Of a stretch of DNA of 26,272 nt, positions 8,301 through 17,773 are shown piece by piece (position 1 is the first letter of the stretch; each line of letters begins with the position of its first letter). Origin of the DNA: a virus; the IMG/VR virus record IMGVR_UViG_3300021137_000083, positions 1 through 26,272 of that record, one strand, 5' to 3'. The notes under the pieces are model-generated. The model made no database searches, was not told where the DNA came from, and was given only the letters and a program-made list of their open reading frames with translations. The position numbers were made by a program, and so were the translations under genes.

Positions 8301-10564
8301 ACGCGCCAAAGGCAGCGGTTGATGCAGTTGCGCGTTTGGCCCAGAAGGGCTATCGCCTTGTTCTTGGTACAGATATTGGCCATGCCTATGAGGCACCAAT
8401 CCTGCACCCAGTTATCGCAGATCAACGCACATCACTCCTTCGCCGTGCAGCACTTGCGCTTAAGATGGATCCGACCAAAGTTAGCGATATTTCTGTAGCA
8501 CAATCAAAAGATATTGCTGTCAAAGAACGCATTGATCGCGGATTTGCTTCTGGTAAAGTTCAGCCATTTGTTGGCGATAACTCAAGCACGATTGTTAATA
8601 TCCTTCGCGATTACGCGCGTTCTGGCTCACAGATCAACAATACCGGCAATAAAGTTGCCAATGCTATTCGAGGCTGGGGACAAGGCCGACGCGATCAGTT
8701 AATTACTCAGCTCATGGGCGATACAAGCAACCTTACGGTCAAAGAAGAGCGTGAATTGCATGATGCTGCCGTTGCCAAAGCAAATGAAATTCTTGGCTCT
8801 CAGCGCCGTATGTCTGATCTTAGCGTATCTCAAATGGTTAAGGCTCTCACGCAGCCAGTTGCAAAAGGTGCCAAAGATTATCTTGGTGATGTAACACCAC
8901 GCTACACCAAAGAAGATGCGTTTAAAATCGCTAAATGGGTTTTAGAAGGTCAAGCAAAAGCCCCGGGTGACACAATGGGTCTTGGCAAAGCAGAAGATTT
9001 TATTCGCGCATCCGGTGCAATGGCTACCAACGCAACCGCTTCATTCTTTGGCAAGGTTCCTTTGCTGAAGAATTACAAGATTGGTGAAGGCCCAATCGCA
9101 GCAGCGATTACTGCCCTTCCAAGTAACCTCACTGCGCTTCGTAACCAATGGCGTTTTGATCTTAACCCTATCTTTGCCTACCGCCGTTTGGCCAAAACAA
9201 ATATCAAGGCTGCTACTGAAGGCGTTCCGCTTACTCGCAATCCTTATGAGGCAATGACAAATCTTGGTATTAAGGACGAGGCGTACAGCATCCTTGGCCG
9301 TACTATGCCAAAGGTATATGCAAAGGCTCAAGAGTTAGATACTCTTGATCGCTTCTTGCAGCAGAATGACATATTTGGCATTTACAACCCTGCTCACAAC
9401 ATGGCTTGGCAGGCATACCACCTCAAGCAACTTGGCCTATCTGATGCTGAGATTACGCAGAAGCTAGAGAAGATCAACACTTATGGTGACCGTACTCCAC
9501 TTGAGCGTACAGTCAACACGATCTTCTATCCATTTTCGTTCAACAAAACTTTATACAAGAACATCGGTGGCTACCTGCTAGACCATCCGGGCGAGAACGC
9601 TTTGCTTAACGTGGGTTTTCAATTATACAACCATCTTGATCCTAACAATCAAGATCCAAACAATGGTTTGCAAGCATGGTTTAATAAGCATTTGCCTTTG
9701 ATCCAAGATTTTCAGAAACTTAATGCTTTTGAACATGGAACTGGCTTAGGTCAATTTGGCGGTATTAACGCGCCATACTTGCAAAATGCACCATATATTA
9801 AAGAGTTTATGAACCTCTTTAGCCCACAGGCTATTACGCCTGCCAATGCTCCGGGCGCGCTTAAGACTCTCACCAATATGGTCCCAGCACTCAATGAGTT
9901 GAATGGCCTACTCTTTAACGTCAACCTCAATACCGGTGCTGCGCAAGCAGGCGGTGTTGGTTCAGGTCGCTTGATCGAAACTGGCAAGGTTGGCTACTGG
10001 GCAGCAAAGAACCTTGTTGAACATTCAGTTGATCTAGCAAATCATTTGCTTGGCAAGAAAACAGATCGCACTTATTACACATCTGTCTTGCCAGATAGCG
10101 CTCAGATTCAAGCCGGTATTAGCGCTGTCACTTCGCTTAAGGCTCAGCTTGCACCATTGATTGGCAGCGGTCAGGTATGGCCATCAAAGCCGGGCGTACC
10201 AGCAGATGTGCGTGGTAAGCCATATAACTCAACAAGTTTTGAAATGTATGCACATGATTTGTATCCTGCTTATACACCGGGCGCTGGCGCTAGTGTCGCA
10301 ATTCAAAAAAATGATCAAGCCACATCTTTTGTACAAAACTTGCAGGGCACATTCCGTTATGACGCATATAACCAGTTTAATACCATTGCAAAGTCTGCCG
10401 TAACTAAGTTGGCAAAAGTAACAGATGCTAACTCAATTCAAGCAATCGCAACACCATTGCGCGCTTTGGCTGTCAACATTGCAGAACAAGATCCAAAGTT
10501 TACAGTGTTCTATAATAAATTCTATGAAAGTGCCTTAGGTCCAATTGAAGGGTTTACCAAATAA
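5306..10564 (+). CDS. Giant internal/ejected virion protein with ART-like segment
   Basis: 1752 residues, the largest product here. Its size, low hydrophobicity and position in the head block fit an internal virion protein ejected with the DNA. Residues about 90-150 look weakly like a peptidoglycan-binding repeat (IQMGLQAKGYGKG and a Trp-rich stretch). Residues about 667-850 resemble the ADP-ribosyltransferase fold found in phage polyvalent proteins (ART-PolyVal). Matches are LYH at 670-672, the FGKGI..TDD block at 693-702 and GHAGFKF at 824-830 before a strand. The usual Tyr of GKGIYFTD is Lys698, so catalysis may be lost. A conserved-looking C-terminal block lies at about 1395-1440 (ERTVNTIFYPFSFNKTLY). 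Alternating Ala-rich helices fill the rest. A GGTGG-type ribosome-binding site precedes the ATG, and the stop overlaps the next start (TAATG). Domain calls are by pattern only. Confidence 0.75.
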   Translation: MADTFKPAPSPTYTPSPEASTLAANLDAIGKAGHTNLNPLAQTTVAQNAGSTQSVVDHAGLISQATQQTTPEKSISEPAINNNPGLLQMAASFLHHQYGPIPVLTSDVGNIQMGLQAKGYGKGLPLNVWNTNWQQALNQHAYDVTTAPTLGNVKSLPLWEKVINEINVPGWSSTIVHSVANYVQHMPEMGRRLLSTAIGTGIIGEAARLSGGASAQAKIESGVEQALGGNLTPQQAQQTEVQRHVAALGDLLGLVTLSGTGKALATSVGEVGKSLLADTAAKESIPAAAKALVTRSLPESAAATPTFFVSKSLYQGGVEGAKGAGALRWMENIPVLKSMLPAIDAMDTPGSLYYRLAMQKASLMRNPIWQVAAQAQAKGSIAGLGLMGIGEVEQKAGINEQDANLAAPYQGTLANAVNYISMFMGHPTIGLKATQNVGQVVDAAHGALSDTLGPINMDYVLKKGLGISLSDLQKNLNHENVNDHFLNTKVNQYAAAHYADDLLSQAVSSGAVDRNSTEAANLFKQYRRDAMKDPTGILAPARESLIRQPDVLANYFKRDFAGQLGANVRKGVTESYDINDKNKERFYNAMRNLFSTKSDMSVILSPEVRNLVHGSRVQASTEDLLSHALREDWGKRQTPFNELVKSKVEAQPVAEGSKAMVYQGKAMPPLYHVNRSVSEYMPDAATLESNTRFGKGIKATDDAAIAGRTHTNVYTLRYNPVNNEEPTFLDLTKSGQAPAVAAKLSALQATGQTRNELGLIGKTPKEYSPEYKTLAKMLKNKADYSGSDILDAYRSALKAAARISPAEIDKRISDVTSAAMSADGHAGFKFVNRAGNVTHVVNSDRAIANMTQLDPSLTRDSIIPGYLKTHNVNEPGVIGLARNDTFIQQDAQKAANAFFSRLNKAGYDQEVAQAQSTLQLEGKQLAKNPNIELNAPLPKLDPQNLNKEALNVLNEARGILIKKLGFDSLQINKLDPIGAVSLLYRESHGLASEAMLPVNAPKAAVDAVARLAQKGYRLVLGTDIGHAYEAPILHPVIADQRTSLLRRAALALKMDPTKVSDISVAQSKDIAVKERIDRGFASGKVQPFVGDNSSTIVNILRDYARSGSQINNTGNKVANAIRGWGQGRRDQLITQLMGDTSNLTVKEERELHDAAVAKANEILGSQRRMSDLSVSQMVKALTQPVAKGAKDYLGDVTPRYTKEDAFKIAKWVLEGQAKAPGDTMGLGKAEDFIRASGAMATNATASFFGKVPLLKNYKIGEGPIAAAITALPSNLTALRNQWRFDLNPIFAYRRLAKTNIKAATEGVPLTRNPYEAMTNLGIKDEAYSILGRTMPKVYAKAQELDTLDRFLQQNDIFGIYNPAHNMAWQAYHLKQLGLSDAEITQKLEKINTYGDRTPLERTVNTIFYPFSFNKTLYKNIGGYLLDHPGENALLNVGFQLYNHLDPNNQDPNNGLQAWFNKHLPLIQDFQKLNAFEHGTGLGQFGGINAPYLQNAPYIKEFMNLFSPQAITPANAPGALKTLTNMVPALNELNGLLFNVNLNTGAAQAGGVGSGRLIETGKVGYWAAKNLVEHSVDLANHLLGKKTDRTYYTSVLPDSAQIQAGISAVTSLKAQLAPLIGSGQVWPSKPGVPADVRGKPYNSTSFEMYAHDLYPAYTPGAGASVAIQKNDQATSFVQNLQGTFRYDAYNQFNTIAKSAVTKLAKVTDANSIQAIATPLRALAVNIAEQDPKFTVFYNKFYESALGPIEGFTK

Positions 10565-11427
10565 TGGCTATTAAATTCAAGCAAGACAAAACCATTACGG
10601 TTGATCCTACGGTTGCCGCGGCAGCGGCAGCGCTTGCTGGCGGTGGTTCTACCGCATCCACATCAGTAACCTCTGCCAAGGCACAGGCAAATACCCCTAT
10701 CAGAAATGATTACGGTTTTGTTGTCAACGGCAAACAGCCAGCAACTCTTACTTTGGCACAACTTAAAACAGCCCTTGCTGATTCTACAAATAACGCACCA
10801 GCCATTATAAAAATGACTCGCGATGTTGGCAGCGTACCAAACGGTCCTTTAAGCACACTCGGGACAATAACATTAGATGGCAAACTTAGTCCAGTTGAGC
10901 AAAACGCTCTTGGAACATATGCCCTTGGTGTTGTCAATACAACCAAAGGTGGACAGCCTGCCTCTATTGCAGATGCGGTAACAAACAGATTGACCCCACA
11001 GTCAATTAGCCCATATGCAATTAACTCAACAATTAATCTTAAGAACATAGATCGTCCAGATATTGCTGCGGTCAAGGCAACAGTAACTGATCTTTATGAG
11101 CAGCTTCTTGGCAAGAAAGCGGACGATGCTACAACAACTAAGTGGGCGCAAGTTTATGATAACTATGCAGCCAGCCGTCCAACATCTCAAACCACTGGCG
11201 CTGTTACATATGGCTTGCAAACAGTCCCATCGGCTGCGGGTGGCGCAGGATCTAATCGTTTGATTCGTTCAGGACAGCAAGAAACTACTGTAACAAATAA
11301 CCTCACCGCATCAGATTTTATTAAAAATCAAATTGTTGATTCTGGCGATTACAAGGCTTTCCAAGCCTCTGGTGCTGCAATGAATTTACTCACTAACATG
11401 GCTGCAAAAGAAGCGGGTGTTGCATAA
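10564..11427 (+). CDS. Putative internal virion protein, 287 residues
   Basis: The N-terminus is basic, then Ala/Gly/Ser-rich to about residue 50. A mixed region follows, with a helical motif at about 170-200 (VTDLYEQLLGKKAD then a KWAQVYDNY block) that recalls short structural repeats in phage virion proteins. No transmembrane segment or catalytic signature is visible. The gene is coupled at both ends through TAATG junctions (10564 and 11427), so it is co-translated with the giant protein and the next gene, at related amounts. That arrangement is the main support for a virion role. No specific family assigned. Confidence 0.7.
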   Translation: MAIKFKQDKTITVDPTVAAAAAALAGGGSTASTSVTSAKAQANTPIRNDYGFVVNGKQPATLTLAQLKTALADSTNNAPAIIKMTRDVGSVPNGPLSTLGTITLDGKLSPVEQNALGTYALGVVNTTKGGQPASIADAVTNRLTPQSISPYAINSTINLKNIDRPDIAAVKATVTDLYEQLLGKKADDATTTKWAQVYDNYAASRPTSQTTGAVTYGLQTVPSAAGGAGSNRLIRSGQQETTVTNNLTASDFIKNQIVDSGDYKAFQASGAAMNLLTNMAAKEAGVA

Positions 11428-12503
11428 TGGCTGACAAACCAAAAGTTACGTCTTCTCAAGTAGCAGCAGCGGAGCCGGGTCTTGGCAGTATTCTTTCCCC
11501 CGGATCAGATTTTGCTAAAATTCTTCACGATCAGAATGGCGCTCAATATGCCTTCTGGAAAACAACGGATGCTAACCTGCCCGGCGTTAAAGACGGCACT
11601 GGTTATTCCCTTTGGAAGTTTATTAACGATGCTGTTGATAAAGGTTGGATCAATGCAACCGATCCAACAAACTTTGAAAATGGCTTACGTAGTACCGATT
11701 GGTTTAAAGCCAATGGTGCGCAAGCCTTACAGGCTGCTGCCGACAAAGCCTTATCGTTAGATGCTAACGGAAACGTATTACCAAACAGCAAATACGGCAT
11801 GGAACTTCAACGCCGTATTGATGGCATTAGTGCAGTTGCAACCCAGCAAGGTTATAAACTTAGCCCAGAAATTCTGCAAGGTCTTGCCGAAGGCAGCCTT
11901 ATGGATGCTTACGATCCAAATATTTATGGATCTGGCGATTACCAATCTGGCTTGCAAAGCAAGATCGTTGCTGCTGCGCAAAGCGCAGGCATTGCTCTTA
12001 CCGGTGGAACTGGCGCTCAGTCAGGTATTGGTCTAGTTAATCAGCTCAAGGCGTACGCAGCCGACATGGGCGTTGCCATGCCAGATAGTTTTTATACGGA
12101 TGCTGGCAACAAAATGGCAGATCCAAAATCTGGCGTTACCTATGATACTTTTGCAGGCAACATTAAAAATTATGCAGCATCAAAGTATTCTGGTTTTTCA
12201 GGACGTATTAATCAAGGCGAAACAATTAAAAATATCGCTGCTCCTTATGTTCAGGAATTTCAAAACATACTTGGCGTTCCGGCTGATAGCGTTAACTTAA
12301 GCGGAAGCACGGGCGATAGCGCTTTGATTAACAAAGCTCTTCAAGGCACCATTGATCCAAATACAGGGCTAGGTACTCCTATGCCAATTTGGCAATTCCA
12401 GCAAACTCTTCGTCAAGACCCACGCTGGAATAGCACACCAGATGCTCAAAACGCAATGGGCAGCATTGTTGAAAACCTAGGCAAAATGTTTGGAAAAATC
12501 TAA
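11427..12503 (+). CDS. Putative internal virion protein with C-terminal DPRW motif
   Basis: 358 residues, helical, no signal peptide. The N-terminal half has an aromatic-rich segment (YSLWKFINDAVDKGW, about 53-67). The C-terminal ~60 residues carry PIWQFQQTLRQDPRWNSTPD and end in LGKMFG. I associate this W-F-x-x-x-L-R-x-DPRW-x-x-T pattern with proteins of the virion-interior or tail-tip block in actinobacteriophages, where it often sits at the end of larger proteins. Starts and stops are TAATG junctions with both neighbours. The motif is seen; the role in DNA ejection is inferred. Confidence 0.7.
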   Translation: MADKPKVTSSQVAAAEPGLGSILSPGSDFAKILHDQNGAQYAFWKTTDANLPGVKDGTGYSLWKFINDAVDKGWINATDPTNFENGLRSTDWFKANGAQALQAAADKALSLDANGNVLPNSKYGMELQRRIDGISAVATQQGYKLSPEILQGLAEGSLMDAYDPNIYGSGDYQSGLQSKIVAAAQSAGIALTGGTGAQSGIGLVNQLKAYAADMGVAMPDSFYTDAGNKMADPKSGVTYDTFAGNIKNYAASKYSGFSGRINQGETIKNIAAPYVQEFQNILGVPADSVNLSGSTGDSALINKALQGTIDPNTGLGTPMPIWQFQQTLRQDPRWNSTPDAQNAMGSIVENLGKMFGKI

Positions 12504-13807
12504 TGGCACTTATTGATGAATTAGATCCTAGCGAGCGAGCAGCATTACAACGTGCTCAAGCAGCAGCAGCCGCAGGAGCAGCAGCAGCAACACCAACTGT
12601 AACTGCACCGGCTCCTGCAATGACAGATGTTCAAATGGAGCGTCAGATTGCGACAGCAGCAACCGCTACCACGCCTGCTAAAACTGCTACACCTGCTACG
12701 CCTCTTTCCACAAATGCTAAAATTGCCGCAACTATTGCTGCATACGCTGCCGCTCATCCTGCACCAGCAGGAACGCATTATGGTCAAACGCTTGGTTCAG
12801 ATGGCAACCCAATTCTTTATAAAGATTTTCCTACAGCCGCAGCAGGCGGAACAGGCGCAGGCGGGGGCGCAGGCTCAGGCTCAACAGGAACAACTACCGG
12901 CACTGGCACTGGTAACACTGGCACTGGAACAACAGTAAATCCAAATACTGCTACGGATTATCTTGCAGCGGCACAGCAACAGTTAATTAACTGGGGTATT
13001 CTTAACGCAAACGATCCAAACTCAGCCGATCTAATGAAACAGATTACGACCCTTGCTCAGCAAGGTGCGCAGCCAGATACTATTGCTCTTACTATTCAAA
13101 ACTCAAAAGCATATGCTGCTCGATTTTCTGGTAATGCTGCGCGTGTAGCCAATGGTCTTTCCGCATATGATCCAGCATCATATTTGCTTGCTGAACAAAA
13201 TTATAGTCAAATTCTTAATGAGGCTGGCGTTGGTCCGCAATATCAGACTCAAGCATTTTTTGCCAATTTAATTGGAAAGAACATAGGAACGACTACGCTT
13301 CAACAGTATGTCAATATGGCTAGTGATTTAGCAACAACATCAGATCCATATTTGCTACAAACAGCATCTCAACAGTATGGCTTAAATAAGGGCGATCTTA
13401 TCGCTCACTTCCTTGATCCAAATACTGCCCTTCCAATTATTCAACAGCAGTTTGCCGCAACTCAAACATCAGCCGAAGCTGCTCGTCAAAACCTTGCTCT
13501 TAATCAACAGAACGCTATGACCCTTGCCGCGCAAGGTGTAACACAGCAACAGGCACAAGCAGGTTTTGCAACCATTGGTAGCCAACTTGCTCAACAGCAA
13601 CAGTTGGCAAGCATGTACGGCATGGGTGCTGAAAAAATGGGCAATGAATTAACTGCCGCTCAATTTAATTCAAACATCGGCGGCGTTAGCGCTGCCCAAG
13701 CACAGCAAGATATAACGCGCCTACGCGCACAGGAAGTTAACCAGTTCTCTGGTTCATCCGGTGCAGCCAAGGGCAGCCTCTACACAGAGGATCAAGGCGT
13801 TAGTTAA
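12503..13807 (+). CDS. Putative internal virion protein, Gln/Ala-rich, 434 residues
   Basis: An Ala/Thr/Pro-rich start is followed by a Gly/Thr linker (about 113-150), then a helical core. The C-terminal third is a Gln/Ala-rich predicted coiled coil (about 305-410, with AARQNLALNQQNAM and VTQQQAQAGFATIG) ending in FSGSSGAAKGSL. This pattern resembles the last gene of the internal-protein block in actinobacteriophages. Translation is coupled to the upstream gene by TAATG. It is the final gene before a 123-base gap that holds a hairpin and the scaffold gene's own ribosome-binding site, so the co-translated block ends here. It could also help build the head; the evidence does not separate the two. 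Confidence 0.7.
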   Translation: MALIDELDPSERAALQRAQAAAAAGAAAATPTVTAPAPAMTDVQMERQIATAATATTPAKTATPATPLSTNAKIAATIAAYAAAHPAPAGTHYGQTLGSDGNPILYKDFPTAAAGGTGAGGGAGSGSTGTTTGTGTGNTGTGTTVNPNTATDYLAAAQQQLINWGILNANDPNSADLMKQITTLAQQGAQPDTIALTIQNSKAYAARFSGNAARVANGLSAYDPASYLLAEQNYSQILNEAGVGPQYQTQAFFANLIGKNIGTTTLQQYVNMASDLATTSDPYLLQTASQQYGLNKGDLIAHFLDPNTALPIIQQQFAATQTSAEAARQNLALNQQNAMTLAAQGVTQQQAQAGFATIGSQLAQQQQLASMYGMGAEKMGNELTAAQFNSNIGGVSAAQAQQDITRLRAQEVNQFSGSSGAAKGSLYTEDQGVS

Positions 13808-13815
13808 CTAGGTTC

Positions 13816-13841
13816 CATCACCACCCATTGGCATGGTGATG
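13816..13841 (+). other. Stem-loop between internal-protein block and scaffold gene
   Basis: CATCACCA (13816-13823) pairs perfectly with TGGTGATG (13834-13841) around a 10-base loop that can form a small inner CC/GG pair. It begins 8 bases after the stop of the preceding gene and has no following T-run. It may slow 3' decay, attenuate transcription or mark RNA processing between two blocks needed at different amounts. Confidence 0.5.
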
Positions 13842-13930
13842 TGTAACTAAAGACCAAGAGTAGGAGCCAAACCTCTTTCCCCTGAGAGAATTTGTGGCCT
13901 GCGTCAACCAAACAGAAAAGGGAGTGCCAC

Positions 13931-14422
13931 ATGGCAGACCAATACGAAGACGATGACTTTGATCTTGAAGAAGATCAACCATCGCAAACCCAAGACCAAA
14001 ACGGTCCAGCAAATCTACGCAAGGCTCTTAAGCGAGCAGAGCGTGAAAAGAAGGAACTGGCTGATCAGCTAGCTTCTATTCAGGCAGACCTTCGTGGTCG
14101 TTCAGTCAAGGAAGTATTGGAACAAAAAGGTGTACCTACCAAGGTAGCCAAATTTATTCCTACCGACGTAAGTACGCCGGAACAGATTGATGCATGGTTA
14201 AACGAGAACGCTGATGTGTTCGGTTTTGCTGCGCCTGAATCTGCTTCATCGGAAGAACCAACACCAAATGCTAGAGAAACACAGCGTATCAATACCGCTC
14301 TTCAAAACGCAAATACCCCATCTCGCGATGCAGATACTGCCGCGAAATTGGCTGGCGTTAAAACCAGAGAAGAACTTGACATGCTCGTTTTCGGCCAAAA
14401 GGTAAGTGGCTCACGCCGATAA
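13931..14422 (+). CDS. Capsid scaffolding protein
   Basis: 163 residues, highly charged, with an acidic N-terminus (about 1-22). A helical coiled-coil stretch follows (about 29-58, LRKALKRAEREKKELADQLA), then a segment ending in DAWLNENADVFGF. Charged, helical, Ala/Glu-rich proteins of this size placed directly before the coat gene are typical phage scaffolds, which shape the procapsid and then leave. The ATG at 13931 is chosen because AGGGAG (13919-13924) lies 6 bases upstream; the longer TTG start at 13892 has no such site. It has its own ribosome-binding site rather than a coupled start, consistent with high-level expression alongside the coat. Confidence 0.8.
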   Translation: MADQYEDDDFDLEEDQPSQTQDQNGPANLRKALKRAEREKKELADQLASIQADLRGRSVKEVLEQKGVPTKVAKFIPTDVSTPEQIDAWLNENADVFGFAAPESASSEEPTPNARETQRINTALQNANTPSRDADTAAKLAGVKTREELDMLVFGQKVSGSRR

Positions 14423-14464
14423 AAACCCATTCGACACTAGACCCTATAGAAAGTAGGTGACACA

Positions 14465-15514
14465 ATGGCAAATCAATATACCGACTCAGTTGGCTCTACC
14501 TCTGGTATTCCCGGATTAGTACAGACCGCGTATGATCGTTATGTAGAGTTTGCACTCCGTGCTGTCCCACTTATCCGCGACGTTGCAGATAAGCGCCCAG
14601 TACAGCAGGCTATGCCCGGCTCATCTGTTGTATTCCAGATTTACACAGATATGTCAGCAGTTACAACATCTCTCTCAGAAGATGTTGATCCAGATGCAGT
14701 TGCACTTGGAAACACAACCCCTGTTACCGTTTCGCTCCTTGAATACGGTAACGCATCACTCGCAACTCGTAAGCTCGAGTTGTTCTCACTCTCAGATGTA
14801 GATCCAGCCATCGCAGACATTATTGCGTTCAACATGGCTGACTCACTTGACACAGTTGTGCTCAAGACACTTGTTGGTGGACCAAACGCTATTGCTGAAC
14901 TTACAGGTGGCTCAGCCAACCCTGTATCAACATACAATGGCAACTACACCAACGGTACAACTCAGGCTAGCATCGACGGCACATCAGTCATTCGCTCACG
15001 CGATATTCGTACTGCTGTTGCTAAGCTCCGTGCTAACAAGGCCGTCCCACGTCAGGGAGAATACTACTGGTGTGGTATTCACCCAGAAGTTTCATACGAC
15101 CTTCGCTCAGAAACTGGCGCAGGCGGATGGCGTGACGATCACAAGTACGCTGAGAACGGTGCTTCTGAATTTTGGCCGGGTACTATCGGAACATACGAAG
15201 GTGCTATGTTCGTAGAATCACCACGTTTGTTCAACACAACAGACGGAACTGGCTCAACAGGTGCAACAGGTACCTTCGGTACTTCTGGCTACACCTACGC
15301 TTCTGGCGGTACACGTGTATTCCGTACACTTGTTGCTGGTAAGCAGGCTCTCGCAGAAGCAGTGGCAGAAGAGCCACATGTTATCTTCGGACCAATTGTT
15401 GATAAGTTGATGCGTTTCCGTCCAATCGGATGGTACGGCGTTCTAGGCTGGGCACGTTACCGTGACGCAGCTTTGGTTCGTATCGAATCATCAGCTTCTA
15501 TCCACAACTCCTAA
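14465..15514 (+). CDS. Major capsid protein, N4-gp56-like
   Basis: 349 residues forming the shell, expected to have the HK97 fold. Family-like features are the N-terminal helix (VEFALRAVPLIRDVADKRP), the segment SLSEDVDPDAVALGNT before a strand (LEYGNASL), and the block IHPEVSYDLRSETGAGGWRD, followed by DHKYAE and IGTYEGAMFVESPR. This block is what I recall from the N4-gp56 coat family. A Gly/Thr-rich loop (about 250-275) is probably surface-exposed. An AGGTGA ribosome-binding site stands close to the ATG, and a strong hairpin follows the stop. It directly follows the scaffold. Family assignment is by recall, not by search. Confidence 0.85.
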   Translation: MANQYTDSVGSTSGIPGLVQTAYDRYVEFALRAVPLIRDVADKRPVQQAMPGSSVVFQIYTDMSAVTTSLSEDVDPDAVALGNTTPVTVSLLEYGNASLATRKLELFSLSDVDPAIADIIAFNMADSLDTVVLKTLVGGPNAIAELTGGSANPVSTYNGNYTNGTTQASIDGTSVIRSRDIRTAVAKLRANKAVPRQGEYYWCGIHPEVSYDLRSETGAGGWRDDHKYAENGASEFWPGTIGTYEGAMFVESPRLFNTTDGTGSTGATGTFGTSGYTYASGGTRVFRTLVAGKQALAEAVAEEPHVIFGPIVDKLMRFRPIGWYGVLGWARYRDAALVRIESSASIHNS

Positions 15515-15523
15515 TCCGAGTTA

Positions 15524-15572
15524 GTTGCTTCCTAGCCCCTCTATTCCTTTCAAGGGGCTAGGCGGCAACGCC
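15524..15572 (+). other. Strong stem-loop after the coat gene
   Basis: CCTAGCCCCT (15531-15540) pairs perfectly with AGGGGCTAGG (15553-15562). The stem extends through GTTGC (15524-15528) and GCAAC (15565-15569) across a 2x2 mismatch. An overlapping alternative uses GGCG, a GCAA tetraloop and CGCC (15561-15572), so the two folds exclude each other. No T-run follows, so it may be a partial or factor-dependent terminator, or a 3' stabiliser that keeps coat mRNA abundant. Confidence 0.6.
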
Positions 15573-15588
15573 CAACGAAAGGTAACGC

Positions 15589-15846
15589 ATGACATATACA
15601 TTTAAGCCACCAACGGTCAATGAAGGACCAGCAGGTTTTGGTATTTTGTTTTGGCGTTACAAAATCGCACGCGCTAATTCGATCCTTGTCAACGGATCGG
15701 TAGTTACTTCAATTCGTACACCAGCGGTGCAGGATACACAGTCGGCAGACTATTGCTATCTAGGCGGGCATGAGTACATCATCACCCAGCCAGAATACGA
15801 CATTCTTTATGCAGCGGGCTATGGCCCCTACATTACTATTTCTTAG
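15589..15846 (+). CDS. Small structural protein, 85 residues
   Basis: A compact, beta-rich sequence with aromatic residues (FGILFWRYKIARAN, YCYLGGHEYIIT). It starts at an ATG after a GAAAGG ribosome-binding site just below the coat-gene hairpin. Its place between coat and fibre genes suggests a minor head or head-tail component, but no known family is recognised. Its stop is followed by the next gene's AGGAG. Confidence 0.7.
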   Translation: MTYTFKPPTVNEGPAGFGILFWRYKIARANSILVNGSVVTSIRTPAVQDTQSADYCYLGGHEYIITQPEYDILYAAGYGPYITIS

Positions 15847-15855
15847 GAGCATTGA

Positions 15856-16199
15856 GTGGCTAATCCCGGCAGATACAACATCAATGTGATTAAGGGTACA
15901 ACTTTTAATTTAACATCAGTATGGAAGATTAACAACATTCCTGTCATTATGACCGGCTATTCAGCCGATATGCAGGTGCGCGATGTATCAAACAATCTCA
16001 TCACTGAAATGTCCACTGGCAACGGCAAAGCAACAATTACTGGCAGCGCGGGCGAAATTTCTTGTGACCTTACTGCTGCCCAGACAGTTGCCCTTGCTGC
16101 CGGCACATACAGCTACGCTCTTAATGTGACTGATGGCACAGGAACAGTTACGCAACTTCTCAATGGAGCATTTCTTGTAGCACCATCGGTGGTGCAGTA

Positions 16200-16200
<1 letters not shown>
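15856..16200 (+). CDS. Beta-sandwich tail/baseplate-associated protein
   Basis: 114 residues with a GTG start. AGGAG (15845-15849) lies 6 bases upstream and overlaps the previous stop. The pattern matches the small Ig-like proteins often found beside phage fibres: [12 protein letters not shown], then [11 protein letters not shown], then [23 protein letters not shown] and a final strand. Such domains resemble the N-terminal part of BppU-type baseplate proteins and may attach the collagen-like fibre encoded directly downstream. The two genes share a TAATG junction, which implies matched amounts. Family by pattern. Confidence 0.75.
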
Positions 16201-17756
<1,556 letters not shown>

Positions 17757-17759
<3 letters not shown>

Positions 17760-17766
17760 TACAATA
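17757..17766 (+). promoter_or_regulatory. Extended -10 promoter for a possibly leaderless glycosyltransferase mRNA
   Basis: TGA followed by TACAAT (17760-17765) forms an extended -10 box that overlaps the collagen gene's stop. Only 8 bases separate it from the ATG at 17774, so the predicted start of transcription lies at or next to the start codon. No clear Shine-Dalgarno sequence precedes this ATG. Leaderless mRNAs of this layout are common in actinobacteria. The octamer ATACAATA is shared with the leader promoter at 413-420. Confidence 0.4.
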
Positions 17767-17773
17767 GCAACGA

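Noticed and set aside
13892-13930. TTG start for the scaffold at 13892
   Set aside because: AGGGAG directly before the ATG at 13931 makes the shorter protein more likely.
15531-15562. Rho-independent terminator after coat gene
   Set aside because: The stem is strong, but no T-run follows, so intrinsic termination is not supported.
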